The notes: generated by a model from the sequence alone, not told the origin. A stretch of 57,286 nt of DNA from CAYJXK01 sp964374115 (GCA_964374115.1 CAYJXK010000002.1:1-57286), one strand, 5' to 3'. Positions 8,471 through 16,375 are shown, counted from the first letter of the stretch. Numbers and translations: made by a program.

Positions 8471-8495
8471 CAGGGAGACGATCAGTCTGTACAAT
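8467..8495 (+). promoter_or_regulatory. Promoter of the infA-ribosomal protein-rpoA operon
   Basis: Consensus -35 TTGACA (8467-8472), a 17-nt spacer and -10 TACAAT (8490-8495) overlap the stop of the gtrA-like gene. The leader before infA is about 15 nt and has no Shine-Dalgarno. Confidence 0.85.
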
Positions 8496-8517
8496 ACGGG
8501 GGCTTAATTTCGTTTCA

Positions 8518-8736
8518 ATGGCAAAACAAAGAGACGTGGTAGAATTTCGTGGTGTTATCTATGAGGCACTCCCAGGCGCGATGTTTCGCGTCAAGCTCGA
8601 GAGTGATCACGAAGTCATCACCCATCTTTCCGGAAAGATGAGAATGCACAAAATTCGACTTTCGGTTGGTGATGAAGTCAAAGTAGAAATGACACCGTAC
8701 GATTTGACAAAAGGCCGGATAATCTATCGGTATTAA
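8518..8736 (+). CDS. infA: Translation initiation factor IF-1
   Basis: This 72-aa OB-fold factor binds the ribosomal A site during initiation. The sequence MAKQRDVVEFRGVIYEALPG through HLSGKMRMHKIRLSVGDEV to LTKGRIIYRY covers the entire family. The ATG at 8518 is chosen because it gives the canonical IF-1 N-terminus and lies just after the promoter. It is first gene of the operon infA-rpmJ-rpsM-rpsK-rpsD-rpoA-rplQ-rplM-rpsI. Confidence 0.97.
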   Translation: MAKQRDVVEFRGVIYEALPGAMFRVKLESDHEVITHLSGKMRMHKIRLSVGDEVKVEMTPYDLTKGRIIYRY

Positions 8737-8754
8737 TCGAGAATTTCAACTGAA

Positions 8755-8799
8755 ATATCAACCTGTGTCCGGCCGCGGTCGGACGGCAGTGGTTGATAT
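8755..8799 (+). terminator. Stem-loop with T-run between infA and rpmJ
   Basis: A perfect 9-bp stem ATATCAACC / GGTTGATAT encloses a second hairpin (GTCCG / CGGAC) and is followed by seven T residues at 8801-8807, 7 nt before the rpmJ start. It may be a leaky terminator, an attenuator, or an RNA leader for ribosomal protein regulation. Confidence 0.6.
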
Positions 8800-8814
8800 G
8801 TTTTTTTGTATCTT

Positions 8815-8955
8815 ATGAAGGTGCAGGCATCGGTAAAAAAAAGATGTAAGAAATGCAAAGTGGTTCGCCGACAAGGGGTTGTTTATGTGATTTGTGAAAT
8901 CGCGCGCCACAAGCAACGACAGGGAAAGAAACAGAAGAAAAGAGCAGCATCATAA
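8815..8955 (+). CDS. rpmJ: 50S ribosomal protein L36
   Basis: This 46-aa protein, too short for a normal ORF scan, starts MKVQASVKKRCKKCKVVRRQ and continues GVVYVICEIARHKQRQG, a clear L36. The zinc ribbon ligands are complete (CxxC, then C and H). A Lys-rich tail of nine residues (KKQKKRAAS) extends beyond the usual 37-38 aa. It lies after the infA hairpin and 8 bp before rpsM. Confidence 0.96.
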   Translation: MKVQASVKKRCKKCKVVRRQGVVYVICEIARHKQRQGKKQKKRAAS

Positions 8956-8963
8956 CTTTTATT

Positions 8964-9350
8964 ATGCGTGTCGCAGGTATTACAATTCCAAAGGAAAAAC
9001 GCGTGGTGATCGCTCTTACCTATGTGTATGGAATCGGTTCACCGAATGCCCGATCGATTCTCAAGGTTTCTCGTGTCTCAGAAGATATTCGAGTGAAGGA
9101 TCTGACACGAGAACAAGAAGACGCGATTCGTAGCGTGGTGGAGCAGACGTATAAAACCGAAGGTGATCTGCGTCGAGAAGTTTCGAGTAATATCAAGCGA
9201 CTCAAAGATATTAAATGTTATCGGGGTGTTCGGCATACCAAGCGTTTGCCTGTGCGAGGACAGCGTACCAAAACGAATTCCCGCACTGTTCGTGGAAATA
9301 AGCGGAATCTTGCGCCAAGTGGCAAGAAACCGTCGGCGCAAAAAACCTAA
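8964..9350 (+). CDS. rpsM: 30S ribosomal protein S13
   Basis: This 128-aa S13 has MRVAGITIPKEKRVVIALTY, the YGIG helix-two-turn-helix start and a C-terminal YRGVRHTKRLPVRGQRTKTN stretch typical of the family. It binds the head of the small subunit and contacts L5 and P-site tRNA. Order (rpmJ-rpsM-rpsK-rpsD-rpoA-rplQ) is the conserved alpha operon. No Shine-Dalgarno. Confidence 0.97.
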   Translation: MRVAGITIPKEKRVVIALTYVYGIGSPNARSILKVSRVSEDIRVKDLTREQEDAIRSVVEQTYKTEGDLRREVSSNIKRLKDIKCYRGVRHTKRLPVRGQRTKTNSRTVRGNKRNLAPSGKKPSAQKT

Positions 9351-9369
9351 GGTTAAAGGTAATGAAACT

Positions 9370-9771
9370 ATGGTAAAAACTGTTCAAACAACCAAAACAA
9401 AGAAAAAGAAGAAAATTATTCAGCAGGTGAGCCATGCACGCGCCTATATTCAGGCCACATTTAATAATACAATCGTCACTGTTACCGATCAGAATGGTGA
9501 CGCGCTTGGTTGGAGTAGCGCCGGAGGTGTGGGATTCAAAGGACCAAAAAAGGCGACGCCGTATGCCGCGAGTCAGGTGGTCAAAAAAGTGGCGGAAGCG
9601 CTCAAGCCCTATGGCGTGAAAGAAGTAAGCGTATATATCAAAGGAATTGGCGGAGGACGCGAGGGGGCCATCCGAGCGTTTCACACCAATGGAATACAGG
9701 TGCTTTCTATAAAAGATGTCACACCCATTCCGCATAATGGCTGCCGTCCGCCCAAGAGACGACGAGTATAA
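9370..9771 (+). CDS. rpsK: 30S ribosomal protein S11
   Basis: This 133-aa S11 of the platform contains HARAYIQATFNNTIVTVTD, GWSSAGGVGFKG, ATPYAA and the C-terminal TPIPHNGCRPPKRRRV. The ATG at 9370 is chosen because it gives a normal-length protein with a basic N-terminal extension (VKTVQTTKTKKKKK). Upstream in-frame codons overlap rpsM and are not needed. Confidence 0.97.
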   Translation: MVKTVQTTKTKKKKKIIQQVSHARAYIQATFNNTIVTVTDQNGDALGWSSAGGVGFKGPKKATPYAASQVVKKVAEALKPYGVKEVSVYIKGIGGGREGAIRAFHTNGIQVLSIKDVTPIPHNGCRPPKRRRV

Positions 9772-9801
9772 TGTTATAATGACAACTCCGAACTATTATT
9801 T

Positions 9802-10425
9802 ATGGGACGATACATTGGACCAAAAAATAAAATTGCAAGACGTTTTGGCATTCACTTGGGTCTCAAAACGAATCCGACAAAAGTCGCGCGTCGCCTTCAG
9901 CAACCGCCTGGCGTGCATGGGCAGAGACGACGACCAACTCGACGTTCTTCTTTTGGAGAACAACTCCTTGAAAAACAAAAGGCAAAATTTTTATACGGAA
10001 TCCGCGAAGAACAATTTCGTCGGTATGTGCGGGAAGCAACACGACGTACCGGTGACTCTGGGATCATGCTCCGCCAGACGCTCGAATTCCGACTTGATAA
10101 TGTCGTGTACCGGATGGGATTTGCAGGCACACGAGCGCAAGCCCGCCAATTTGTGAATCACGGCATGTTTGATGTGAATAAGAAAAAGATGGATATTCCA
10201 TCGTATGTGGTTCGGATAGGCGATGTAGTCACGCTTCGGGAGACGAAGAAAAAGAAGAAGATTTTTGTTTCGGTGGGAGAGCAGCTTCGCCGCCATACCC
10301 CTCCGTCGTGGATCGCTCTTGATCCTGAGAAACAAGAGGGAAAGATCCTTCATGCTCCCAAAGATGAAGACATGGAAAAAATTTTTGATGTCAAACCAAT
10401 CATCGAGTATTATTCATCTCGATAA
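9802..10425 (+). CDS. rpsD: 30S ribosomal protein S4
   Basis: This 207-aa primary 16S rRNA binder starts MGRYIGPKNKIARRFG. The S4 RNA-binding domain lies near LEFRLDNVVYRMGFAGTRAQ and ARQFVNHG. The N-terminal CxxC zinc-type cysteines seen in some S4 forms are absent, so this is the C-minus form. Its TAA overlaps the rpoA ATG (TAATG), suggesting coupled translation. Confidence 0.97.
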   Translation: MGRYIGPKNKIARRFGIHLGLKTNPTKVARRLQQPPGVHGQRRRPTRRSSFGEQLLEKQKAKFLYGIREEQFRRYVREATRRTGDSGIMLRQTLEFRLDNVVYRMGFAGTRAQARQFVNHGMFDVNKKKMDIPSYVVRIGDVVTLRETKKKKKIFVSVGEQLRRHTPPSWIALDPEKQEGKILHAPKDEDMEKIFDVKPIIEYYSSR

Positions 10426-11264
10426 TGCACATCACTATGGAGCATATATTTCTTCCGACGACCATCGAATTTCAACAGACGAAGGATCCTACCATAGGTA
10501 AGGTAGTCATTTTGCCTTGTCATCAAGGGTATGGGACCACGATTGGCAATGCCCTGCGTCGTGTTCTTCTCTCATCTCTTCCTGGCGCGGCAGTGGAATG
10601 TGTGAAGATTGATGGAGTGCAGCACGAATTTTCCGCCATCGAAGGAGTACAGCAGGATGTGATAGAGGTTATTTTGAATTTAAAACAATTAGCGGTTCGC
10701 TGTTTTTCCGATGAACCAGTCGTTGTGCATGTATCAAAAAAGGGAATGGGCAACGTGACCGCGGCAGATATTGAAAAAAATTCCGCTGTCGAAATTGTGA
10801 ATCCGGATGTGGTGATTGCCACGATCACGGATAGCAAAAAGACTCTCTCGATGGATATCACCATCGGGAAAGGCCGAGGATATGTGTCTGCCGCAGAAAA
10901 AGATACGAAACATTTGGATTTGGGAACCATCGCGATTGATTCATTGTACACGCCTATTCGAGATGTCGGATATCATGTCGAGCTCACGCGTGTCGGCGAT
11001 GTGACCGATTACGAGAAGCTCCTGCTGACGGTTGCGACGAATGGAACCATTACCCCGCGAGAGGCGATTCGGCAAGCGACGAGAATTCTCATGGATCACT
11101 TTGCGCTCCTTCTCGATGTTGCGCAAGAAGAGGAAGCCCCATCGATTTCGACAAAGACAGATCAGGCCAAAGAAGACACTTTGGAAGAAAAGAGTGAAGA
11201 AGTCGCAGAAAAAGAAGCGACAGCAGAAAAACCTCGGACACGAAAAAAGAAATCAGCATCATAA
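10425..11264 (+). CDS. rpoA: RNA polymerase alpha subunit lacking the C-terminal domain
   Basis: This 279-aa alpha subunit has the N-terminal assembly domain (GYGTTIGNALRRVLLSSLPG, and the dimerisation part to about residue 230). After ATRILMDHFALLLDVAQEEE the sequence becomes a Glu/Lys/Ser-rich low-complexity tail ending RTRKKKSAS; the helix-hairpin-helix alpha-CTD (about 60-80 aa) is absent. Polymerase assembly should be normal, but UP-element and activator contacts through the CTD would be lost. The start at 10425 overlaps the rpsD stop; an alternative ATG is at 10437. Confidence 0.95.
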   Translation: MHITMEHIFLPTTIEFQQTKDPTIGKVVILPCHQGYGTTIGNALRRVLLSSLPGAAVECVKIDGVQHEFSAIEGVQQDVIEVILNLKQLAVRCFSDEPVVVHVSKKGMGNVTAADIEKNSAVEIVNPDVVIATITDSKKTLSMDITIGKGRGYVSAAEKDTKHLDLGTIAIDSLYTPIRDVGYHVELTRVGDVTDYEKLLLTVATNGTITPREAIRQATRILMDHFALLLDVAQEEEAPSISTKTDQAKEDTLEEKSEEVAEKEATAEKPRTRKKKSAS

Positions 11265-11299
11265 ATGATTCAATCTGACATCTGATATTTAGTCATCGT

Positions 11300-11650
11300 A
11301 TGCGACATCGAAAGAAACAAGTAAAATTAGGAAGAAAGACTGACGCGCGACATGCGCTTCTGCGGCGAGGAGTCGAAAGTCTTGTGATTCATGGAGCGAT
11401 TCGAACAACAAGCGCCAAAGCGCGCGCCATTCGGTCTCTTGCAGAGCATCTTATCACTGTTGCAAAGACTGGCACACTCACTGCTGAGCGGCGTATCCGC
11501 AAAGAACTCACCGACGAAAAGGCAGTGAGGAGTATGATGCGGAACGTTGGTCCCAAATATCGTGAGCGGATGGGTGGATATACGCGCACGATTCATCTCC
11601 CCTCCCGTGTCAATGATGGAGCCGACATGGTACGGATCGAGCTTGTCTAA
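11300..11650 (+). CDS. rplQ: 50S ribosomal protein L17
   Basis: This 116-aa L17 begins MRHRKKQVKLGRKTDARHAL and has the RRxVxSLVxHGxIRTTxAKA pattern typical of the family. It ends at normal length with GADMVRIELV. It is next to rpoA as in most bacteria. Confidence 0.96.
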   Translation: MRHRKKQVKLGRKTDARHALLRRGVESLVIHGAIRTTSAKARAIRSLAEHLITVAKTGTLTAERRIRKELTDEKAVRSMMRNVGPKYRERMGGYTRTIHLPSRVNDGADMVRIELV

Positions 11651-11663
11651 TTTTGAGATTTGT

Positions 11664-12032
11664 ATGAAGCAACAAAACGTCAAAAAGGCCAATGAACATG
11701 TGATTGACGCATCTGGAAGAGCAGTCGGGAGAGTGGCGACAGATGCTACACGGATTCTTACAGGCAAGCACATGGCTCGATACGCGCGAGATCGTGATAT
11801 GGGAGAATCGGTTCGGATTATTCACGCAAAACAAGTTTCGTTTTCAGGAAGAAAGCTCGCCCAAAAAGATTATCGGCACCACACTATGCATCCGGGAGGA
11901 CTGAAAGTCACCTCGATGCAGCGCGTATTTGAAAAGGATCCTGGGTCTGTTCTCCGCCGAGCGATCCATGGGATGCTTCCGAAAAATTCTTTTCGAAAAA
12001 AAATGATGAAAAGGCTTTTTATTGACCGTTGA
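11664..12032 (+). CDS. rplM: 50S ribosomal protein L13
   Basis: This 122-aa L13 starts MKQQNVKKANEHVIDASGRA and has LGRVAT-like GRAVGRVATDATRILTGKH, KDYRHHTMHPGGLK and the LRRAIHGMLPKN signature. It is slightly shorter than the usual 140 aa, ending soon after FRKKMMKRLFID. The ATG at 11664 is preferred over an upstream in-frame ATG that overlaps rplQ. It is followed by rpsI, the usual partner. Confidence 0.96.
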   Translation: MKQQNVKKANEHVIDASGRAVGRVATDATRILTGKHMARYARDRDMGESVRIIHAKQVSFSGRKLAQKDYRHHTMHPGGLKVTSMQRVFEKDPGSVLRRAIHGMLPKNSFRKKMMKRLFIDR

Positions 12033-12055
12033 CAATGAACATTTAAATTAGCTTT

Positions 12056-12454
12056 ATGGCAGAAGAAAAAACAACACTGCGAACTGTGGGCCGAAGAAAG
12101 ACCGCGGCAGCGCGGGTACGTCTCACGCTCGGAACAGGAGCTATTATGATCAACGGAAAATCACTCGAGATCTATTTTCCTCTTGCCTTGTTGCAAGAGA
12201 CTGTTGTCTCTCCTCTCAGCGTTGTGAGTAAACGAGACGATTTTGACGTTTCCGTAAAAGTACGTGGTGGAGGAGTACATGGGCAGGCGGGAGCGGTGCG
12301 TCATGGGATTGCGCGCGCGCTTGTGACATGGAATCCTGAATGGCGCAAAGCCCTGAAAGCCGAAGGATTTCTCACTCGTGATCCTCGAGCCAAAGAGCGC
12401 AAGAAACCGGGATTGTATCGAGCGCGACGTGGGCATCAGTGGAGAAAAAGATAA
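12056..12454 (+). CDS. rpsI: 30S ribosomal protein S9
   Basis: This 132-aa S9 has the N-terminal TVGRRKTAAARVRLT, the GGGVHGQAGAVRHGIARAL core and DPRAKERKKPGL. The tail ends RRGHQWRKR, keeping the terminal Lys-Arg that reaches the P-site tRNA anticodon, though the usual ARxAPQFSKR form is altered. Last gene of the operon, followed at once by a strong terminator. Confidence 0.96.
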   Translation: MAEEKTTLRTVGRRKTAAARVRLTLGTGAIMINGKSLEIYFPLALLQETVVSPLSVVSKRDDFDVSVKVRGGGVHGQAGAVRHGIARALVTWNPEWRKALKAEGFLTRDPRAKERKKPGLYRARRGHQWRKR

Positions 12455-12461
12455 AAAAATG

Positions 12462-12495
12462 AAAAGAGATGCGTCAAAAGTGGCGCATCTCTTTT
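12462..12495 (+). terminator. Intrinsic terminator of the ribosomal protein operon
   Basis: A perfect 12-bp stem AAAAGAGATGCG / CGCATCTCTTTT with a 10-nt loop, where the 3' arm ends in TTTT and more T-rich sequence follows. Confidence 0.85.
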
Positions 12496-12514
12496 GAGTT
12501 TTGAGTTTCTATTG

Positions 12515-12520
12515 TACACT
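12515..12520 (+). promoter_or_regulatory. -10 box TACACT of the flippase gene
   Basis: TACACT lies 9 nt before the ATG at 12530, the same geometry as guaB. A possible -35 TTTTGA lies 17 nt upstream, inside the preceding terminator. It implies a leaderless mRNA and decides the start codon. Confidence 0.55.
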
Positions 12521-12529
12521 GTTGGTTGT

Positions 12530-13963
12530 ATGGCTTCAGTCATGAAAAATACGGCCATTATGACACTGGCCTCTGTATTGCAGAAGGTAATTTCTTTTGG
12601 TTACTTCGCCTTTCTGGCTCGTGCGCTTGGGGCAGGGGATTTGGGAAAATATGGAACCGCGCTTTCGCTTGCGGCAATTATGGTGGTATGTGTAGACATG
12701 GGATTTACGAATGTATTTATTCGTGAATCATCGAAAACGCGTGAACGGATACAGGAATATCTTTCCACAGTTCTGTCTGCCAAAATACTCTTTGGGATTG
12801 GGACATATCTTGCTCTTTTGCTCGTAGCCAAGATTCTGCGCTATGAATCGGATGTGCAGATACTGGTGGCATTAGCCGGCATCACGATGCTTTTGGATTC
12901 TGTGCATCTCACGTTGTATGGCGCTATGCGAGCGCTTGGCACGGTGCGCTATGAAGCGCGTGGAATTATTTTTTCTCAATTCGCTACGTTTGTTTTTGGG
13001 GCCATATTCTTATCGCGTCATTTTCCGCTCTGGTCATTGATGATGGCATTTATTATTCCTTCTTTGGGAAATATATTGTACGCCTTCCGCCTCTTGCAAA
13101 AGAAGTATAGGCTCTCTATTCGACCGCGTTTCGAGAAAACACTCTTTCGTTCATTCGCGCGCCTCTCTTTTCCATTTGCTTTGGCTGCCATTTTTGCGAG
13201 GCTGTATGGAAACACTGATCTCCTCATGGTCAAAAGTCTTGCTGGGAACCATGCGGCCGGGCTGTATAGCACGCCGTATAAAATCAGCACGGCCTTTCAA
13301 TTCATACCCCTTGCCCTCATTGCCGCGACCTATCCGGCCATGAGCGCGGCATTCGCGAATGATCGAGCCTATCTCACACGCGTATTTCATGATTCATTCA
13401 AATATCTCCTCATGATCTCGCTCCCGATTGCTTTTGGTATTTTTTTGCTCGCGCCTGAGATCATTCTTTTTATTTTTGATCGGGGATTTGAAGGATCCAT
13501 ACAGCCGCTCAAATATATTATTCTTGGCATGGTTTTTACGTTTTTGAGCTTTCCAATCGGCGCGCTTTTGAATGCGTCAAACAAACAGGCAACCCAAACA
13601 GCGATTATGGGTGTTGTCATGGTGATAAATCTTGTCCTCGATTTTTTTCTTATTCAAAAATATGGGATTACGGGCGCCGCCATCGCGTCGCTTATCGGAA
13701 GCATCTTATTGCCTGTGGCTGGTTTTCTTTTCGTCTCTCGTATTATTCCGGTCTCGTATGGTTCGCTGTTCCAAGCGATTATTCAGGTTGTTGTTTCGGT
13801 TGGTGCGATGGGAGGAGTCATCTTCGCAATGAAGGAGTATGTGCCGCTGTCCATAACGATTCTTTTGGGAGGAATTGTGTATATCGGAATGATATTTTTG
13901 CTTCGAGTTGTGACATTTCGTGATGTGAAAGAGATGATGGGGCTGTTTCGGCGTGGTGCGTAA
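12530..13963 (+). CDS. Polysaccharide flippase (Wzx/MATE-like)
   Basis: This 477-aa protein has 12-14 predicted TM segments and begins MASVMKNTAIMTLASVLQKV, with the N-terminal SFGYFAFLARALGAGDLGKY pattern of Wzx O-unit/polysaccharide flippases. It should flip undecaprenyl-linked oligosaccharides. Two glycosyltransferases follow, matching a surface glycan locus. The start is set by a -10 box 9 nt upstream; an in-frame TTG at 12494 would overlap the terminator. Confidence 0.85.
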   Translation: MASVMKNTAIMTLASVLQKVISFGYFAFLARALGAGDLGKYGTALSLAAIMVVCVDMGFTNVFIRESSKTRERIQEYLSTVLSAKILFGIGTYLALLLVAKILRYESDVQILVALAGITMLLDSVHLTLYGAMRALGTVRYEARGIIFSQFATFVFGAIFLSRHFPLWSLMMAFIIPSLGNILYAFRLLQKKYRLSIRPRFEKTLFRSFARLSFPFALAAIFARLYGNTDLLMVKSLAGNHAAGLYSTPYKISTAFQFIPLALIAATYPAMSAAFANDRAYLTRVFHDSFKYLLMISLPIAFGIFLLAPEIILFIFDRGFEGSIQPLKYIILGMVFTFLSFPIGALLNASNKQATQTAIMGVVMVINLVLDFFLIQKYGITGAAIASLIGSILLPVAGFLFVSRIIPVSYGSLFQAIIQVVVSVGAMGGVIFAMKEYVPLSITILLGGIVYIGMIFLLRVVTFRDVKEMMGLFRRGA

Positions 13964-14018
13964 ACCGTAGCCTCATTGGAATAAGGCAACGCTCGTGCTA
14001 CAATACGACCACATGCTA

Positions 14019-14183
14019 TAGATCTCTTGCAGAAAAACATTCCGGCTCATTTTCCCAAATTTTGGCTGCAAAAGGCTTAAGCCTCCTCCGCGTAGTTCTG
14101 CGGCGAAACATCGTCGGCTATTCACCTTTTTCGCTCAAAATTTGAAAAAATTATCTCAAAAGCTTATTCTGCAAGAGGTCTTA
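14019..14183. repeat. Family E palindromic TA element
   Basis: A 165-bp palindrome with ends TAGATCTCTTGCAGAA and (other strand) TAAGACCTCTTGCAGAA, and inner arms CCCAAATTTTGG / CTCAAAATTTG. Both ends are TA; the last A is the A of the next gene's ATG. It fills nearly all of the gap between the flippase and the glycosyltransferase. Confidence 0.65.
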
Positions 14184-15325
14184 TGAAAAAAGTCCTTCTT
14201 ATTACATTGGAATACCCTCCCCAGATAGGGGGGATTGGCGTGTATACGCATCAGATCGCGAGTGGATTTCCGAAGAATATCGCGGTTCTCGCTCCACTCC
14301 ATCATGACGCGGCAGTTTGGGACAGCGCTGTCCCGTATTCGGTGTATCGCAAAAAATTTTTGTTTCCAACATGGATATGGCCTCGGTGGTTGAGGTTGTT
14401 TTTTGTTGTATGGAAACTTGCGAACAAGGAACAGGTGACATCACTCTTTATCCACCATGCATTGCCGGTGGGATATGTGGGGTTTCTTCTCAAGCGGTTG
14501 AAAAAAATTCCATACGTTCTTTTTTTTCATGGAGCAGATATGACGAGCGCCAAGAGCCAGACGCCGTGGAAAAAACGGATGATTCGGTTTGTTGCCAGTA
14601 ATGCGGATCTCTGCGTGGTCAACAGTCAGGCAATGAAAAAAAGACTCGAGGATATTATCGGATCGGAAAAATTTATCGAAATACTTTTCCCTTGTCCAGA
14701 ATCGGCATTTTTTACGCCTTCCTCCAAAGAAGAGACAGAGACAGTGCGTAATCGGTATGCGCTCGATGGCAAGACGGTGATGCTGTCTGTTTCGCGTATT
14801 GCTGAGGGCAAAGGCTACCCGCATCTTGCTCGGCTTATGCCGCGACTCTTAGTCCGATTTCCGCATTTAGTGTGGGTGATTGTAGGAGACGGACCCAAGC
14901 GAGCTGAAGTGGAAAAACTCATTGATCAATTGTCACTCCAGAATGTGGTCCGTTTTGTCGGAGCGCTTCCTCGAGAAGATCTTCGGACCCTGTATGGAAT
15001 CGCTGATATTTTTGTTCTGCTCACGCATCCGGATGACGTGCGGGGAGAAGAGGGGTTTGGCATTGCGTTTCTTGAAGCTGCTCACGCTGGCGTGCCTGTT
15101 GTCGCAGGGCGCACAGGAGGTGTCGAGGAAGCAGTGATTCATGGGCGCACCGGCCTTGTTGTGAATCCGTATCAGCTCCCCGAGGTAGAGGAGGCGATTG
15201 TCAATATTTTGTCAAACCATGATGTTGCTACGTCTCTCAGAAACGCGGCAAAAGACCGCGTGCAGACAGAATTTCAGTGGAAGAAACAGATCGAAAAGCT
15301 GCGATCTTGGGTGGAGGGGGTATGA
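14183..15325 (+). CDS. Glycosyltransferase family 4
   Basis: This 380-aa GT-B glycosyltransferase starts KKVLLITLEYPPQIGGIGVY, the GT4 N-terminal glycine-rich loop. The C-terminal half has VMLSVSRIAEGKGY, HLVWVIVGDGPKRAEVE and the donor-binding EGFGIAFLEAAHAGVPVVAG and GRTGLVV. It transfers a nucleotide-linked sugar in surface glycan synthesis; sugar unknown. Its start codon is contiguous with a family E element, so its transcription signals must come from the element or from upstream. The GT2 gene follows after 18 bp. Confidence 0.9.
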   Translation: MKKVLLITLEYPPQIGGIGVYTHQIASGFPKNIAVLAPLHHDAAVWDSAVPYSVYRKKFLFPTWIWPRWLRLFFVVWKLANKEQVTSLFIHHALPVGYVGFLLKRLKKIPYVLFFHGADMTSAKSQTPWKKRMIRFVASNADLCVVNSQAMKKRLEDIIGSEKFIEILFPCPESAFFTPSSKEETETVRNRYALDGKTVMLSVSRIAEGKGYPHLARLMPRLLVRFPHLVWVIVGDGPKRAEVEKLIDQLSLQNVVRFVGALPREDLRTLYGIADIFVLLTHPDDVRGEEGFGIAFLEAAHAGVPVVAGRTGGVEEAVIHGRTGLVVNPYQLPEVEEAIVNILSNHDVATSLRNAAKDRVQTEFQWKKQIEKLRSWVEGV

Positions 15326-15343
15326 TGTCTCAAAGAAAAATAT

Positions 15344-16075
15344 ATGCGGCCTCTCATTAGCATTATTATTCCTCTCTATCGGCAAGAGAAAGAACTCGCG
15401 TTAGCGCTTCAATCTATTGGACGGCAATCCTATCGGCCGATTGAGGTGATTGTGGTGGATGATAATGAGGTGAAGAATGATCAGTTAGGGATGAAGAATA
15501 TAGCATTTTCTTTTCCTCTTATTTTCCTTCAGCCATCCCATAGTGGCGCGCCAGGAGCGAGAAATAGTGGATTTCAGGAGTCAAAAGGGGCGTATGTGAT
15601 TTTTTGGGATGCGGATGTGGTAGGAGAGCCGGGCATGATCGAGAAGATGGTGAATGAACTTGAGAAGAATGCATCCGCAAGTTTTGTGTATTGTAATTTT
15701 TATTTTGGTTGGAAAAAGATGAGAGGGCAATCGTTTGATCTCTCTGAACTTCGGAAGAAAAATTATATCATGACGACCAGTCTTATTCGTCGAGAACATT
15801 TTCCATTGTTTGATGAGTCGCTCAAGCGGTTTCAAGATTGGGATCTTTGGCTCACTCTTGCCGAGCAAGGAGAAAAGGGAATTTGGATTGACGAATATCT
15901 TTTTCGAGTAAAACCTGGGGGTACGATGAGCACATGGCTTCCATCATTCGCATATCAAAAACCTTGGAAATGGATTCCGGGGTTTCGAAGACGGGTGAAG
16001 GAATATGAAAAGGATCGAGCGGTGATAGTGCACAAGAGAGAGGTGGGGAGGAGACGTCACGATGATACGACGTGA
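15344..16075 (+). CDS. Glycosyltransferase family 2
   Basis: This 243-aa GT-A enzyme has PLISIIIPLYRQEKELALAL, VIVVDDNE, GAPGARNSG and the metal-binding DAD motif (FWDADVVGEPG), then RFQDWDLWLTLAEQG, the usual acceptor-loop ED/QD region. There is no membrane segment, so it likely acts at the inner membrane face with the GT4 upstream. The last codons form half of a 12-bp hairpin (16050-16082). Confidence 0.9.
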   Translation: MRPLISIIIPLYRQEKELALALQSIGRQSYRPIEVIVVDDNEVKNDQLGMKNIAFSFPLIFLQPSHSGAPGARNSGFQESKGAYVIFWDADVVGEPGMIEKMVNELEKNASASFVYCNFYFGWKKMRGQSFDLSELRKKNYIMTTSLIRREHFPLFDESLKRFQDWDLWLTLAEQGEKGIWIDEYLFRVKPGGTMSTWLPSFAYQKPWKWIPGFRRRVKEYEKDRAVIVHKREVGRRRHDDTT

Positions 16076-16082
16076 CGTCTCC
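16050..16082. terminator. Hairpin at the end of the GT2 gene
   Basis: A perfect 12-bp stem GGAGACGTCACG / CGTGACGTCTCC with a 9-nt loop includes the GT2 stop codon. There is no T-run on either side, so it may be a weak bidirectional terminator between converging genes. Confidence 0.5.
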
Positions 16083-16099
16083 TTGAGTGATCCATGTTG

Positions 16100-16312
16100 T
16101 CACCTTCCTTTCTTGTATCGTTGGAGAACACGGCGAAGAAAGAGGGCTCGGTTTTTTGTCGCTCCGCTCCCAGTCGCTCGCTCCAGAAGTATAGCGAGAA
16201 CACCCGGTTTGTCCCAAAGAGCAAATGGAATGTCTAGGCCATAGCACCGAAGGGCGCGCAGAAGCTCACGCTGAAGCAGCTTCTTTGTTTTTCGTCGGCT
16301 TATCCGTTTCAT
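16100..16312 (-). CDS. Small basic protein of unknown function
   Basis: This 70-aa protein (MKRISRRKTKKLLQRELL onward) is not recognised. It is strongly basic and helical-looking, and its C-terminus is RRVLQRYKKGR. It is supported by a near-consensus promoter upstream, a GGAG Shine-Dalgarno six bases before this ATG, and a hairpin downstream. The ATG 18 bp further upstream is rejected because it would lie 2 nt after the -10 box. GC is higher than in neighbouring genes. Confidence 0.55.
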   Translation of the reverse strand: MKRISRRKTKKLLQRELLRALRCYGLDIPFALWDKPGVLAILLERATGSGATKNRALFLRRVLQRYKKGR

Positions 16313-16332
16313 GGCACACTCCAATGCCATTC

Positions 16333-16361
16333 ATTTTAGACGTTTTTGATCATTCTGTCAA
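16333..16361 (-). promoter_or_regulatory. Promoter of the small basic protein gene
   Basis: On the minus strand TTGACA (16361-16356), 17 nt, TAAAAT (16338-16333). The strong match supports the reality of the short gene downstream. Confidence 0.75.
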
Positions 16362-16375
16362 TAGTGACGTAGTGA

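Noticed and set aside
12494..12529. TTG start extending the flippase by 12 residues
   Set aside because: It overlaps the terminator and the -10 box; the ATG at 12530 fits the leaderless pattern.
16100..16330. Start of the small basic protein at 16330
   Set aside because: That ATG lies 2 nt after the -10 box; the ATG at 16312 has a GGAG at proper distance.
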